Assembly (NCBI GenBank): GCA_950097015.1
Contig: CATNEN010000001.1
Coordinates: 17,736,501-17,800,500 of the forward strand
Direction of reading: 5' to 3'
Length of the DNA stretch: 64,000 nucleotides
Origin: Macrostomum hystrix
Taxonomy: Eukaryota; Platyhelminthes; Macrostomidae
Shown: piece by piece, positions 43,301-51,077 of the stretch
Position numbering within the stretch: the first letter of the stretch is position 1
Layout of the letters: each line of letters opens with the position of its first letter
Translations under genes and position numbers: made by a program
Notes under the pieces: generated by a model
What the model was told of the DNA's origin: nothing
The model's input: only the letters and a program-made list of their open reading frames with translations
Database searches by the model: none

Positions 43301-45279
43301 TCGACGAGGAGTCGCAGGCTGAAGAGTCTCGCAATCCTGGCGCAATCCTGGTCTGGGGACACCTGGGCTCCTACGCCGAGGCACTCGCTCAGGAATTGAC
43401 AGCCAGCGGTCGGCCTCTGATTGACTTGCTGCACTGCGACTCCGCCGATGAAGCTGCTCAGAACCTGACCACAGCTTGGCAGCCAGGCACACAGGCCGTG
43501 GTTCTCTGCCCGAGCCTGGTGACCCCGGAGACTCTGCTTCGGGTCACTCGCGGTCCGGTTCGCGTGGCATCGGTTGTGGTGTGTATTAACTCCCACACTG
43601 CCATTGTGTCTGGCCGGTGCCGGATGCAACCAGGGCTACTCAACAGTCTGACTGAGGGAGCTTGCTCAGCCGTGGTGATGACAACTCCGGCGGAGGATAA
43701 CACCGCAGACTCGGTCGAGGACCCAGCCGGAGCAGAGGTGTCGCGTCTGCTGCGCCTCGTGAACTCGCAGTCTGCTCGGGTTCTCCGAGCACCGCTAGGT
43801 CGACTGACTTCTGCTGCAAGCGGGTCGGCGCTGACTCCACCGGAGGTGCCTTCATGGCGGCGTCTGACACTTATGCGAAGGCAGTGGCTCCAGATGCCGA
43901 TAGAATTGAACATGGCCTGGTTGGGCCTGAGCCGCGTCTCAGTGACCTTTACGCGACCTTTGGAGCGCGACAGGCTTGTGGACCGGCTGAAGACACTCAG
44001 CGGAAGCCAGAAGGCTCGCCGGGTGCAAGGAGACGAGCTTCTTGAATCCAAGTTCTTCTACATCTCAGGAGTGGCGCCCGTTAGGCACGCGAACTCTATT
44101 CAACAGTGGCTGGGTTTCTGGCGCCACTGCGCCGCTGATTCAAGCGCTCTCCTGCCAGTCGAGACAGCGAACTCCGTCACGACCGCTCGTGTGGTGGCCT
44201 TTGGTCGGGGTCTAGAAACCGAGGATTTGAAGCGATTCCTACGGCTCTGCGCACCTCTGAAGCCCACTCGGCGGGCCCTGATGATTCGCTCGGATTTGAC
44301 ACCGGCAGCGGTGGCAAGAATTCACGTTAGTTTCGGGCTGGCTTGCAAAGCTAAGATGGGTGCTGGCTTTCAGGGAATGTGGAAGAGACACTAATGAATG
44401 TATATAACATTTAGGAATGAAAAATAGACATTCCAAGTCTAGTTATAATTTTCAATAGCTTATTTCAAACGTCGCTCTTTTCAGAAAGACAGGCACCTAG
44501 ACCCTTTACCCGAGGGCTGGTTCTTCAACGGCACCAATTACATTTCCTTCGACGGCGAGTCTTCGAGAACGCATCCAAGTAAGCGAAAGTGTTAAATCCA
44601 GTAGATCCTGTGTCGGAGATTCTTTAGGTATTTTAGGACCGATTTCCAAGAAGAGTGTCGTAAAATGTTTTTGCTACATAATTTCGTGAAGCAATTGTTT
44701 TGCAAGCCATATCTAGCAATAATCTAGCCCTTTTTTCTTCGCCCATTTTGTTTTTGTTTTTTCTTTTTACTTTGCGACACCACTGTGTTGCGCAGCCTTC
44801 CAGAATTTTCTATCTGCATCTGATTGGCTGAAACTCTACCTGAGCGTAATTACAACCCTCATTGAATCGCGCGTTAGGATTTTTCCTCACTAGCGTGTTG
44901 CTCTTGATTGGTTGTGCGTAAGGCCCCTTGCTCACCCGCTCCTTCCCCGATTGTTTTCCTAGAAATTTAGAGTAAATTTAGAGTTTCACCTAAACTTTGA
45001 AATGGAACGTTTTGCTTCTCAGTTTATAGCCGTTTTCTGATCCATAATAATTTACCCTATTCGTCGGTTGGCAAGCGGTTGACTGGCTAATATGGTAGAC
45101 CCCCATTCATGTATGGGCAATGCAAAAAACTGAAAATTCAGTCGCTGCTTTTCCCCGAATTCCTTTCAGGTCTGGAAGCATTCCTTGAAAGCCACATTGC
45201 TCAGGAGAACAAGAAGATTGCCGAATACAATGCTAGGCAGGCTGGCGATAGCGATTGGCGCGATCTGTTCGACAACTGA
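28896..45279 (+). CDS. DNAAF9: DNAAF9 / C20orf194 (Shulin) homologue, 16 exons
   Basis: Homologues package outer dynein arms for delivery into cilia (Tetrahymena Shulin). Exons: 28896-28918, 29084-29287, 29385-29538, 29625-29721, 29830-29917, 30004-30109, 30438-30554, 30641-30690, 30776-30908, 31011-31086, 41662-41701, 41778-41862, 41942-42158, 42746-44325, 44485-44578, 45170-45279. Every donor is GT, every acceptor AG and every junction phase agrees. The sum is 3174 nt, 1057 residues, against roughly 1180 in human. Family landmarks: VCGIDSHFSQG, YLPYVAAWRN, VEKWPLVQAYAVDGFG, FFTLKHQV, WCGSVAIADTYF, and the C-terminal HLDPLPEGWFFNGTNY and DWRDLFDN. Exon 14 (526 codons) is unusually large. Exon 1 is only 23 nt and is the least certain. 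Intron 10 is 10,575 bp and hosts another gene; the first nine introns are all under 330 bp. Confidence 0.93.
30178..30250 (-). mobile_element. SINE family 1 relic in DNAAF9 intron 6
   Basis: CATTTGGTGACAGTGACTCA, CAGCCAGCAAGGAGG and CTCCTGAGCACA match the 3' part of the SINE at 33246. It follows TTTTCAGGGGCTG, an acceptor-like site that the gene apparently does not use. Confidence 0.6.
31113..31267 (+). mobile_element. tRNA-derived SINE (family 2)
   Basis: TAGCCAAGGGGTCAGAGC (box A TAGCCAAGGGG) and CAGTTCGAATCTTAGCCC (box B GTTCGAATC) lie about 45 bp apart. A short body follows (TGGTTCGATTGGTAGCTG ... TTACCTGCAACCTAAAGC) and then the 3' tail. The tail is the tetranucleotide run that starts at 31268. 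Only one copy is seen here. Confidence 0.65.
31268..32118. repeat. (GTCA)n microsatellite, ~210 units, growing from a SINE tail
   Basis: It opens with about nine GTTA units and then runs as GTCA for 850 bp, with a few GTTA or GCCA interruptions (31370, 31402, 31520, 32022, 32110). The order SINE body, GTTA tail, GTCA expansion suggests the array was seeded by the retroposon tail. Confidence 0.97.
32119..33245. other. Intronic spacer
   Basis: Part of DNAAF9 intron 10. No gene or repeat unit recognised. An AATTGAATT-rich palindromic patch lies near 33140-33200. Confidence 0.5.
33246..33455 (-). mobile_element. SINE family 1 copy
   Basis: From TTTTGTGACACTAGACCCGC through GAGCACACACGCACACAGG, TCAGGCAGTGTACACT, GGTTGGCCCTTAGGGGCG and CAAGCCTTCTCTCCGCGGCT to GCGCCCCAAATG. 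It lacks the tRNA-like head present at 4690-4762, so it is 5'-truncated in the usual way. Confidence 0.78.
33456..33837. other. Intronic spacer
   Basis: AT-rich, no feature recognised. Confidence 0.45.
33838..34160. repeat. 20-bp minisatellite at the 3' end of the GPCR gene
   Basis: About 16 copies of CTCCCAGATCTAACAGGTAA with A/G variants (GTGACTCCC, GGTCTAACA). The array ends 16 bp from the GPCR stop codon, so it forms that gene's 3'UTR or immediate flank. Confidence 0.95.
34177..35259 (-). CDS. Class A GPCR-like receptor, intronless, nested
   Basis: 360 residues with seven hydrophobic segments. TM1 (about 50-72, PSVLTFGLVFSLFNTACLA) follows an extracellular N-terminus with NGS and NVS glycosylation sites. 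TM3 ends in CSERR, in place of the DRY box. TM4 is LAVLMVAIVTLVATLPQLW. TM5 lies near 225-245. TM6 is LSFPMLALLLMWGH. TM7 is MFSLLYYLYHPLAFLLHVCF, with HPLAF at the NPxxY position, then a helix-8-like TDYRTRMRRLF. The long third loop is Gln/Ser-rich. The layout fits invertebrate peptide-receptor-type rhodopsin GPCRs; the ligand is unknown. An acceptor-like CAATTTCAG ends 18 bp before the ATG. Minisatellites abut it on both sides, and it lies antisense in DNAAF9 intron 10. Confidence 0.85.
   Translation of the reverse strand: MSTFCLDCVVYNTNGSLLENVSLIVSGSGDHKPSRSMLSEIAESMSNAHFYALPSVLTFGLVFSLFNTACLAKSCRGSVDCHLAALALMSAGVSSLAAAIHAPAYADTFAWYPRLVAVSAGLQDWLGAAYTWTLLVLCSERRLTVKRMRRQAYCGSLQAGLAVLMVAIVTLVATLPQLWIKEVQESVEPVSARANATVLRIRSSNEGLRTEYAVLYQCFRDLAAVLIPGPVLAVLVCQLLCCSQAYNQQQSQLLKSDTVSGPRLQQSQQQVQSNRLAVMLGCSHLMLSFPMLALLLMWGHRPVWLPEDAFRPLYQMFSLLYYLYHPLAFLLHVCFLTDYRTRMRRLFCSESCQYTTYVVE
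35298..35790. repeat. 30-bp minisatellite upstream of the GPCR gene
   Basis: About 16 copies of a 30-bp unit (CTTCAGTTACTGAGCTGCCT plus CACCCAGTCC). Variants are limited to C/G at a few positions. Each unit has the short palindrome CAGTTACTGAG. It begins about 40 bp upstream of the receptor's start codon. Confidence 0.96.
35791..39079. other. Long intronic spacer, possible old repeats
   Basis: Unresolved 3.3 kb of DNAAF9 intron 10. A SINE family 1 relic lies near 38438-38510 (TTGAGCACACTCCCACATG ... GACAGTGCACATTCTC). GC-rich patches at 36540-36680 and 37480-37690 look like pieces of an older interspersed repeat that I cannot identify. Open frames there (for example 36446-36844, 37360-37710 -) lack recognisable domains and I do not call genes. 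Confidence 0.45.
39080..40655. repeat. 1.6-kb minisatellite with 96-bp higher-order unit
   Basis: Monomers of 22, 24, 26 and 24 bp (GAGATGAGAGAGACAGTGGG type) alternate GTGGGTA and GTGGCTA endings and ACACAGT insertions. The four-monomer block of 96 bp repeats exactly at least eight times between about 39580 and 40640. Since 96 is divisible by three, a 472-codon frame (39232-40650) stays open. I regard that frame as a by-product. Confidence 0.95.
40656..41661. other. End of DNAAF9 intron 10
   Basis: Unique sequence without recognisable genes. It contains a short CTG-type run (GCTGCTGCTGTTGCTGCTG) near 41070. The tract AATCGCAATTTCAG is the intron acceptor. Confidence 0.5.
42283..42690. repeat. 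Inverted pair of a dispersed repeat in DNAAF9 intron 13
   Basis: The plus-sense copy 42283-42375 matches 21964-22056. The minus-sense copy about 42495-42690 matches 14305-14465. The two share ATCGTCGAGATATTCA(A/G)CGATTC in opposite orientation, so intron 13 RNA could fold back on itself. The repeat has no coding capacity and its class is unknown. Confidence 0.7.
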
Positions 45280-46296
45280 ATGCTCCCGGCAAGACCCAAT
45301 TGATTTTAGCGAAAATTCAATTTAGCACTGAACAATTAATTTTACAATTTTCGTTTGATATCCACTGGATGAGCCATGAAGTACTTGTAGCTTAACCTGG
45401 AAAGTCAGTTCTATATCACCTGTGCCTATGGTGGCTATATGAAAAACATTTATTAATTTTATTTATAACCGCTTTTTACTTATCACTAGTACCACCCGAA
45501 AGTTTCTGTAAATACTGCAGTACTACATTTAGATTCATTAAAGCCTGCAGAAACTGACTTTTCTTAGACGAATTTAACTCGTTATAACATTGATTGAAGT
45601 GGTCTTTATTAATTATTAATTTGGGGCCTATTTGCATATTGACAACAATATTCACTAGGGGTATTTTGAAAGTTTTCGGCTACGCAACAATAAATGTATT
45701 TAACTAGGGGAAACTATAGCATTTTCATAGCATTTTACGCTTGGTTTAGGTTTGCGAGCATTTCCCTTGATCTACAGTGGCAGAGCGCGACACTCAAGGG
45801 CAACGGCTCTCTCTAGTCTATGGCTCAAACGGGTGGCTTGAGATAAATTGGCTTTATCTTCGGGGCATGAACTTCGTTCGTTCCTTGCTCTCTCGTAGAC
45901 TGAAGAAAGCTGCTCTTGGCGCTCTAGCTTAGAGAGCAACAGAAACAGATAGCTCATAAGACAAAAGCAGCAACGCAAGTAATGAAGCATCCCCTAATGA
46001 GCAGGGTGACGGTCTCCAATAACGAACGTGGTAAGACACAAGCGATGACAAGCGTAGCTTTGTGGCTGGGAAGCATTCGACTTAATATTCTGGGCATGAA
46101 CTTGGTCCCTTGCTCGCTTAGCCTTTGACTGAAGTTGTAAGCCGTCACTGCCGTTACCGACAGCTGCCACATCTATAAACGCGATTGCTGCTGATACCGC
46201 CGTTCCCGCCGATTGTCTTACTTCGATTTAGCTTACTGCCCGATCATTTTTTCCCGCTAACTTTGCTTTGCACTTTTAATTTACTAAAAGTAAGCC
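45280..46296. other. 3' flank of DNAAF9 and 5' flank of piggyBac
   Basis: AATAAA at 45690 is a candidate DNAAF9 poly(A) signal. Two related blocks with GGGCATGAACTT (near 45862 and 46091) could be part of the piggyBac terminal region, not resolved. Confidence 0.4.
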
Positions 46297-47396
46297 ATGG
46301 AGGACCACTTGCATACTGATGACGAGGATAAATACTATAATTTTGATGAAGAGCCTAGTGAGGATGGTGACAACGCTGAAAGCGCAAGTAGCTCAAATTT
46401 AGATACAGACATCGAAATTGAAGATGTGCTGTGGTACAAAGTTGTCGAAGGGACTGACGTCAGACCCTCACTGGTTCCAGAATTCGTGGGCAGCCCCGGG
46501 GTTCGACCCCGAGAGAGAGGCAGAATTTTTGCTTCAGTATTTGACCAACGAGATGTTTGAAAGCATTACCAGGTGGACAAACGAACGGGTCTGGAGTTTC
46601 ACTGAGGGAAGGTCAGTCGATGAGCTGCCAAAGGTGGTGTCTACATGGAAAGATTGTCGTGTGGATGAGGTGAGGAAGCTGATCTGCATCGTGCTGCTCC
46701 TGGGTGTTGATGACAAGATGACAAGAGATTAGTTCTTACTGGACGAAAGATCCCGTGTACCAATGCTCTTTTTTGGCTCAGCCGCACGCACTCTCGCGCA
46801 ATCGTTTTAAGCAGATACTTTCCTGCCTTCGCTTCTACAGTAGCGCCGGTTCTGCTCCCCAGAGCCCAATCGACAAGATCTCTCCGTTACTTGCTCTTCT
46901 GTAGCGTGCTTGTCAAAAAAAACTATATGCCAGACCAGCAGCTGTCGATCGACGAGGCTCTGGCTATGTGCAAAGGACGGTACAGTTCAGGCAGTACATC
47001 CCCTCTAAGAAGAGCAAGTACGGAACCCAGCTGTATTGTTTATGTGAGGCCAAGTCTGGATACCTGTGGAACTTTGCCGTCCGCACGACGCAGCAGGAAA
47101 ATGCCAGATTCGGTGCTGGACTAGACTGCGGAGCAGTCTTTTAGCGAGCGAGTCGTCGCCGAGCTCTGCCGTGACGTGTTGCGCCTCGGCCACCACATCT
47201 TCACCGACAGCTGGTTTACGTCGCATCGAATAGCTTCATGGCTGCTGGCCCGTGACACCATGCTTACCGGCACCGTACGCAAAGATCGTGGACCGCAGCC
47301 ACTGCTGCGAGACGCTAACCTGCGCCCTACATCATCAGCATACGCTAGGTGCGGCAGTGTGCTAGCGTGCAAGTTCGTTGACACCTATGGTGAAGT
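46297..47396 (+). pseudogene. piggyBac-type transposase remnant
   Basis: The acidic N-terminus (MEDHLHTDDEDKYYNFDEEP) is followed in another frame by PEREAEFLLQYLTNEMFESI and DEVRKLICIVLLLGV. Further frames give YWTKDPVYQCSF, LSIDEALAMCKGR (first catalytic Asp region), QYIPSKKSKYGTQLYCLC, KSGYLWNF and LGHHIFTDSWFTS (second catalytic Asp region). The order is that of PGBD/piggyBac transposases. At least three frameshifts and an in-frame stop (near 46730) make it dead. No C-terminal Cys-rich end was found, because a Gypsy fragment replaces it. Confidence 0.85.
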
Positions 47397-47890
47397 GGTT
47401 GATGGATGTCGAGGTGCCGAAGACCAAGAAAGATCTAGAGAGATTTCTAGGGCTGGCTCAGTTCTATGGACAGCTGGTCCCAAACTTTTCTGAGCCGCTC
47501 CAGTAGCTGTGACCGGGTTTTCGAGTGGAACGCTGTGGCTGACGCGGTGTTTCTGGAGGCCAAGAGGTGTCTGGCCTCGAACCCGTGCATCAAGCCGTTT
47601 GATGTGTCTGCGCCGGTCTGTCTTCGAGTTGATGCGAGTGAGAGGTCCCTTGGCGCGGTGCTGGTCCAGTCTGGACACCCCGTTACTCTGGTTGGCCAGA
47701 AGCGGTCCAGGTTCCAGAGAGGACTGCGGACAGTGTGTTGAAAGTCCCACGAGCGGTGTTCGCCAGGAATGGAGTGCCGCGGACACTGGTGTTGGATAAT
47801 GCTCCTAAGTTAAAAGCATTGGCATCAAGGATGTACACACCCCGCCGCACCACCCGGCATCGAACGGGCAGGCTGAGCGGCAAGACAGGC
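47397..47890 (+). mobile_element. Ty3/Gypsy pol fragment, rearranged
   Basis: Begins in the RT/RNase H connection (TKKDLERFLGLAQFYGQLVP). It continues in another frame through CLRVDASERSLGAVLVQSG (RNase H start), then skips to integrase (ARNGVPRTLVLDNAPK) and HHPASNGQAER. About 500 bp represent pieces normally spread over 2 kb, so internal deletions are large. No LTR seen. Confidence 0.8.
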
Positions 47891-48268
47891 AAGACTTATC
47901 TGTGTGGCAACTTCTCCATGACGCTCGATAGTATTATCGACGCAGACCTGTACGAGTTTCCGAAGATGGAGGAGATACTGGCCAAAATTATCAGCGCTAA
48001 ATTTATATATACAGTTCCTGTCGGAAACTAGTTTCCTCCAGAACTTCGTTATGTTTCTTCCCCCTTCCTTTTCACTGCCTGTAGGTTTTATAATGTTCTC
48101 CTATCAGCGAACTATTGCGTTTCCCTCCACTTTTCTTGTTTTCTTATACAAGTATATTCTTTTAGTTCATTGACTATTTGCATCTTGCCCACCCTTTCAT
48201 TTTTCACTAATTGTTGTCTATGCCTTTAACTCTTCGCACGATACAGGTAGAATTTCTTGTTCTTCTAA
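47891..48268. other. Spacer before the LINE
   Basis: Pyrimidine-rich, no recognised feature. Ends at the LINE target duplication AGCTCACCAAT (48269-48279). Confidence 0.45.
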
Positions 48269-48559
48269 AGCTCACCAATAGCTCGCACCGGCGGGACACA
48301 ATGCCTGTGTGGTATGAGTCAGACCAGGCCTACGGGCTAAGGTCTGCGATGCCTCACACCTGCAGTCGTTTTTTGAGCAGGCTTGGCAGGAAGGAGACCT
48401 GTGCCTCCGGGTGCAGGAATCCTCTCCACGCTGTCCCGTCAGCTGACCCATGGGTACACGTCCCGCGAGTGTTCAAGGCTGACCCTAGGGCAGCCGGACA
48501 GAATGGGCAACAGCGCTGGATGACCCATCCAGGGCCTCCGGCCTAACTGGGTACCTCTA

Positions 48560-48720
48560 GCCCCGGCTGGAGGGAAAGGTGTCACCCTTTGACCTTAACA
48601 GGGTATGCGGCCAGTCCGCAGCGTTCGTGCACCTGTGCGTGATCAGGTACCTCTGGCTACGGCTCTGAGGGAAAGGTGTCACCCTTTGACCTTAACAGGG
48701 TATGCGGCCAGTCCGCAGGC
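48560..48720 (+). repeat. Direct repeat in the LINE 5' region
   Basis: GAGGGAAAGGTGTCACCCTT followed by TGACCTTAACAGGGTATGCG and GCCAGTCCGCAG occurs twice, about 100 bp apart. It may be a monomer-type LINE promoter. Confidence 0.75.
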
Positions 48721-48949
48721 CTCGGCGCTGGCCAAATAGCGCCCTCTAATGTCCCAGTGTTGACCGTGCTGATGGACGCTTGACCAGGGAGTAGTCTGGC
48801 CTCCTACGGTTCCTCCCGGTGGTCCTGGCATCCCACCCCGGGTTGTAACTTGTCTTTTTTGGCTGCCCCCGCTCAGCTTTGGGATCGCGGCTGAGCGGGT
48901 TATTCCTGCCTGTGTCTACAGGAAGCCCCTCTTCTCATTGCAGCTTCAA

Positions 48950-49340
48950 ATGGCTTCCAGCCTTCCTACTGCTCCGGCCGAGGACACCATGGTGCCCGAG
49001 GCCATACACGCTGCGGCGCCCGGGCTAGCTGGCCCCGCGACCGCCACAAATGCCGCGCTGCCCAACTCGCGCGATGACCGGGGCGCTAAGCGCTCCACAA
49101 CCTCTGGAGCGGCAAAGCGTCGTAGGCGCTTAATGGCCCACGGCAAGCCGGCACCATCGACCGAGGACCGGGCCCAGGCCAGAGGGGCCGAAGGGGCTCT
49201 GCCTAGGGCGGGGGCTGGGGCGGGGGGCCTTGCGCCTCCTGCCCAGGCTCCTGCACGGGGCGGAGCCCACGACGCCCCGAGGCCAGGGTCGCGGGCCAAG
49301 GAGGTCCCGGCGCCCATCCGGGACCGGGACAGTCCGGGAC
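48950..49340 (+). pseudogene. LINE ORF1-like frame, truncated
   Basis: Starts MASSLPTAPAEDTMVPEAIH after a leader. It is rich in Ala, Gly, Pro and Arg with a basic patch (AKRRRRL). The LINE part ends near 49340 where the DDE_3 transposon begins. No RNA-binding domain or zinc knuckle remains. Identity as ORF1 rests only on its position between the LINE 5' end and ORF2. Confidence 0.5.
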
Positions 49341-49344
49341 AGAT

Positions 49345-50090
49345 GGTGACACGCGGACCCTTCTGTCCAGCCACTTTGCGGTACGCTCTTCGGCCTCGGA
49401 CAGCCCTTCCTTGCTGGCGGCGCATCCAAGAGTCGAATCCGAATTCGTCAATGTACACTTTGGGTGCATTGATCACTTCAGCAGAACACCACCACGTACA
49501 GAACGCCTCTCGCTCAGTCAGCACAGCCGGCGAATTCCTCTCAGCTGGTGTGTCGCGTACGAGCTTGACGGTGTATAAGCAGCCTTCGAGATGCCGACTT
49601 AGTGTTGTCAACGAAACCATCGGCTTCTGCGGAAATCGCGCTTGCAAGTGCCCTCCTATCTCAACTAGTGTCAAGAGTGCATTGTCTTCCAGTAGTTCGG
49701 CGCAGTAGTTTTCCATCTCTTCGTCAAACTTCACACGTCTTCTACCCCCTTTAGGTCTCTTCTCCCTCCGTCCAGATCTAACAATTGAGCTAGGTGGACG
49801 AAATCCTGGCCATTCTCGTGCGCGTCAAGCAGACGTTGCCGATCTTCATTACTGACCCTTCTATACGGACCTCTTCTTTCTTCTTGTTCATCCTCTTCAG
49901 TATCGATGTCAGAGCTCCATTCTCCGCTTCCTTCTTCCTCAATGAGTTCGTCAGATTCGGTGTCCATTTGTTTGTTTACAGAAAAAAATTGACTGGAAAG
50001 TATATACGCTGAAAAAAGGGACTTACAGTTTGAAGAGCGAAACGGGTACAGAAACTTAAATTCTATGGTCGAAATTGACTGCAGTTTGTC
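49345..50090 (-). pseudogene. DDE_3 transposase, N-terminal half
   Basis: Minus strand: an acidic leader, then RGPYRRVSNEDRQRLLDAHE (HTH 1) and LAQLLDLDGGRRD. After a frameshift come DNALLTLVEIGGHLQARFP, VSLTTLSRHLEG, LYTVKLVRDTPAERN and the first catalytic Asp in YIDEFGFD, then GRAVRGRRAY. It is cut near VTIC, where LINE sequence starts. Confidence 0.85.
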
Positions 50091-50306
50091 TAATTTGAAT
50101 GGAATTTTAGCCCCGTGGTCGCTTTTTACCATAGACATTGACAGTGTCTTTCGGGAAGTGTCTAAATTGAATATGCACTGGCGAATTTGGTTGCAGGTTG
50201 TCTAAATTGAAAGGTCGAGTTGGAAACTAAAAATTGAGTGTCGAATTTGAATTTCGAATTGTCTAAATTGAACTTCAGCTTTGTTGAAATTGAACGCAAA
50301 AAGGTG

Positions 50307-50661
50307 TATTCGACAACGTCAGCAGTCATAACGATGCCGAGCTACAGGAGGTCGACAATGCAATCGAATTTAAGCGACTTCCACGATACAGTCCTTTCCT
50401 GACACCGGTTGAGAGCGCAATCTCATCATGGAAATCGGCCATCAAGCGCGAGCTCAATGGGAACCGCGAGCTGTTCATCAATCCTACAATGGAGGCCCGG
50501 GCAGGTCGAACTTTGGTGGAATATCGCCGTGATGAACTGGCCCGCTTGGCAGATATCACCCTGAACGACAGCGTCACACGGGAAAAGTGTCTCGAATGGT
50601 ATAACCACTGCTTTACCTTCATCCCAAGGTGCCTTCAGTTGGCGCCAATCAACGGTGACTG
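50307..50661 (+). pseudogene. DDE_3 transposase, C-terminal half
   Basis: FDNVSSHNDAELQ (second catalytic Asp region), IEFKRLPRYSPFLTPVESAI with the usual P-x-x-E glutamate, then WKSAIKRELNG, ending at a stop at 50659-50661. It follows the terminal repeat of the inverted half with no spacer. About 60 residues between the two halves seem lost. Confidence 0.85.
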
Positions 50662-51077
50662 ACGAGAGTACATGTACTTCTTTTCACAAACCGACTTTGA
50701 GTTTGCATTCGACTCAGACTTCGACTAAGACGTTTGTTTAAGTTCCCCCAACAGTTTTATGCGTTGACTTGATAACCAGGCCTTACCATCGTTGTTAACA
50801 TATATATATATATATAAGTTTGAGGTCGATACTTGTCGAAATTGACTGCAGTTTGTCTAATTTGAATGGAATTTTAGCCCCGTGGTCGCTTTTTACCATA
50901 GACATTGACAGTGTCTTTCGGGAAGTGTCTAAATTGAATATGCACTGGCGAATTTGGTTGCAGGTTGTCTAAATTGAAAGGCTCTAGTTGGAAACCAAAA
51001 ATAGAGTGTCGAATTTGAATTTCGAATTGTCTAAATTGAACTTCAGCTTTGTTGAAATTGAACGCAAAAAGGTGTAA

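Larger units (their letters stand above)
49345..51075. mobile_element. DDE_3 (IS630/Tc1-like) transposon with its 5' half inverted
   Basis: Two ~245-bp terminal segments (50063-50312 and 50832-51075) are nearly identical and both end GAACGCAAAAAGGTGTA. They stand as direct, not inverted, repeats. The transposase N-terminal half is on the minus strand (49345-50090) and the C-terminal half on the plus strand (50307-50661). Inverting the stretch 49345-50312 would restore a normal element with inverted ends inserted in the LINE. It has no active gene. Confidence 0.82.

Noticed and set aside
48946-49734. One 262-codon minus-strand gene
   Set aside because: Only its first ~130 codons are transposase; the rest is the antisense of LINE ORF1 and the fusion is a junction artefact.
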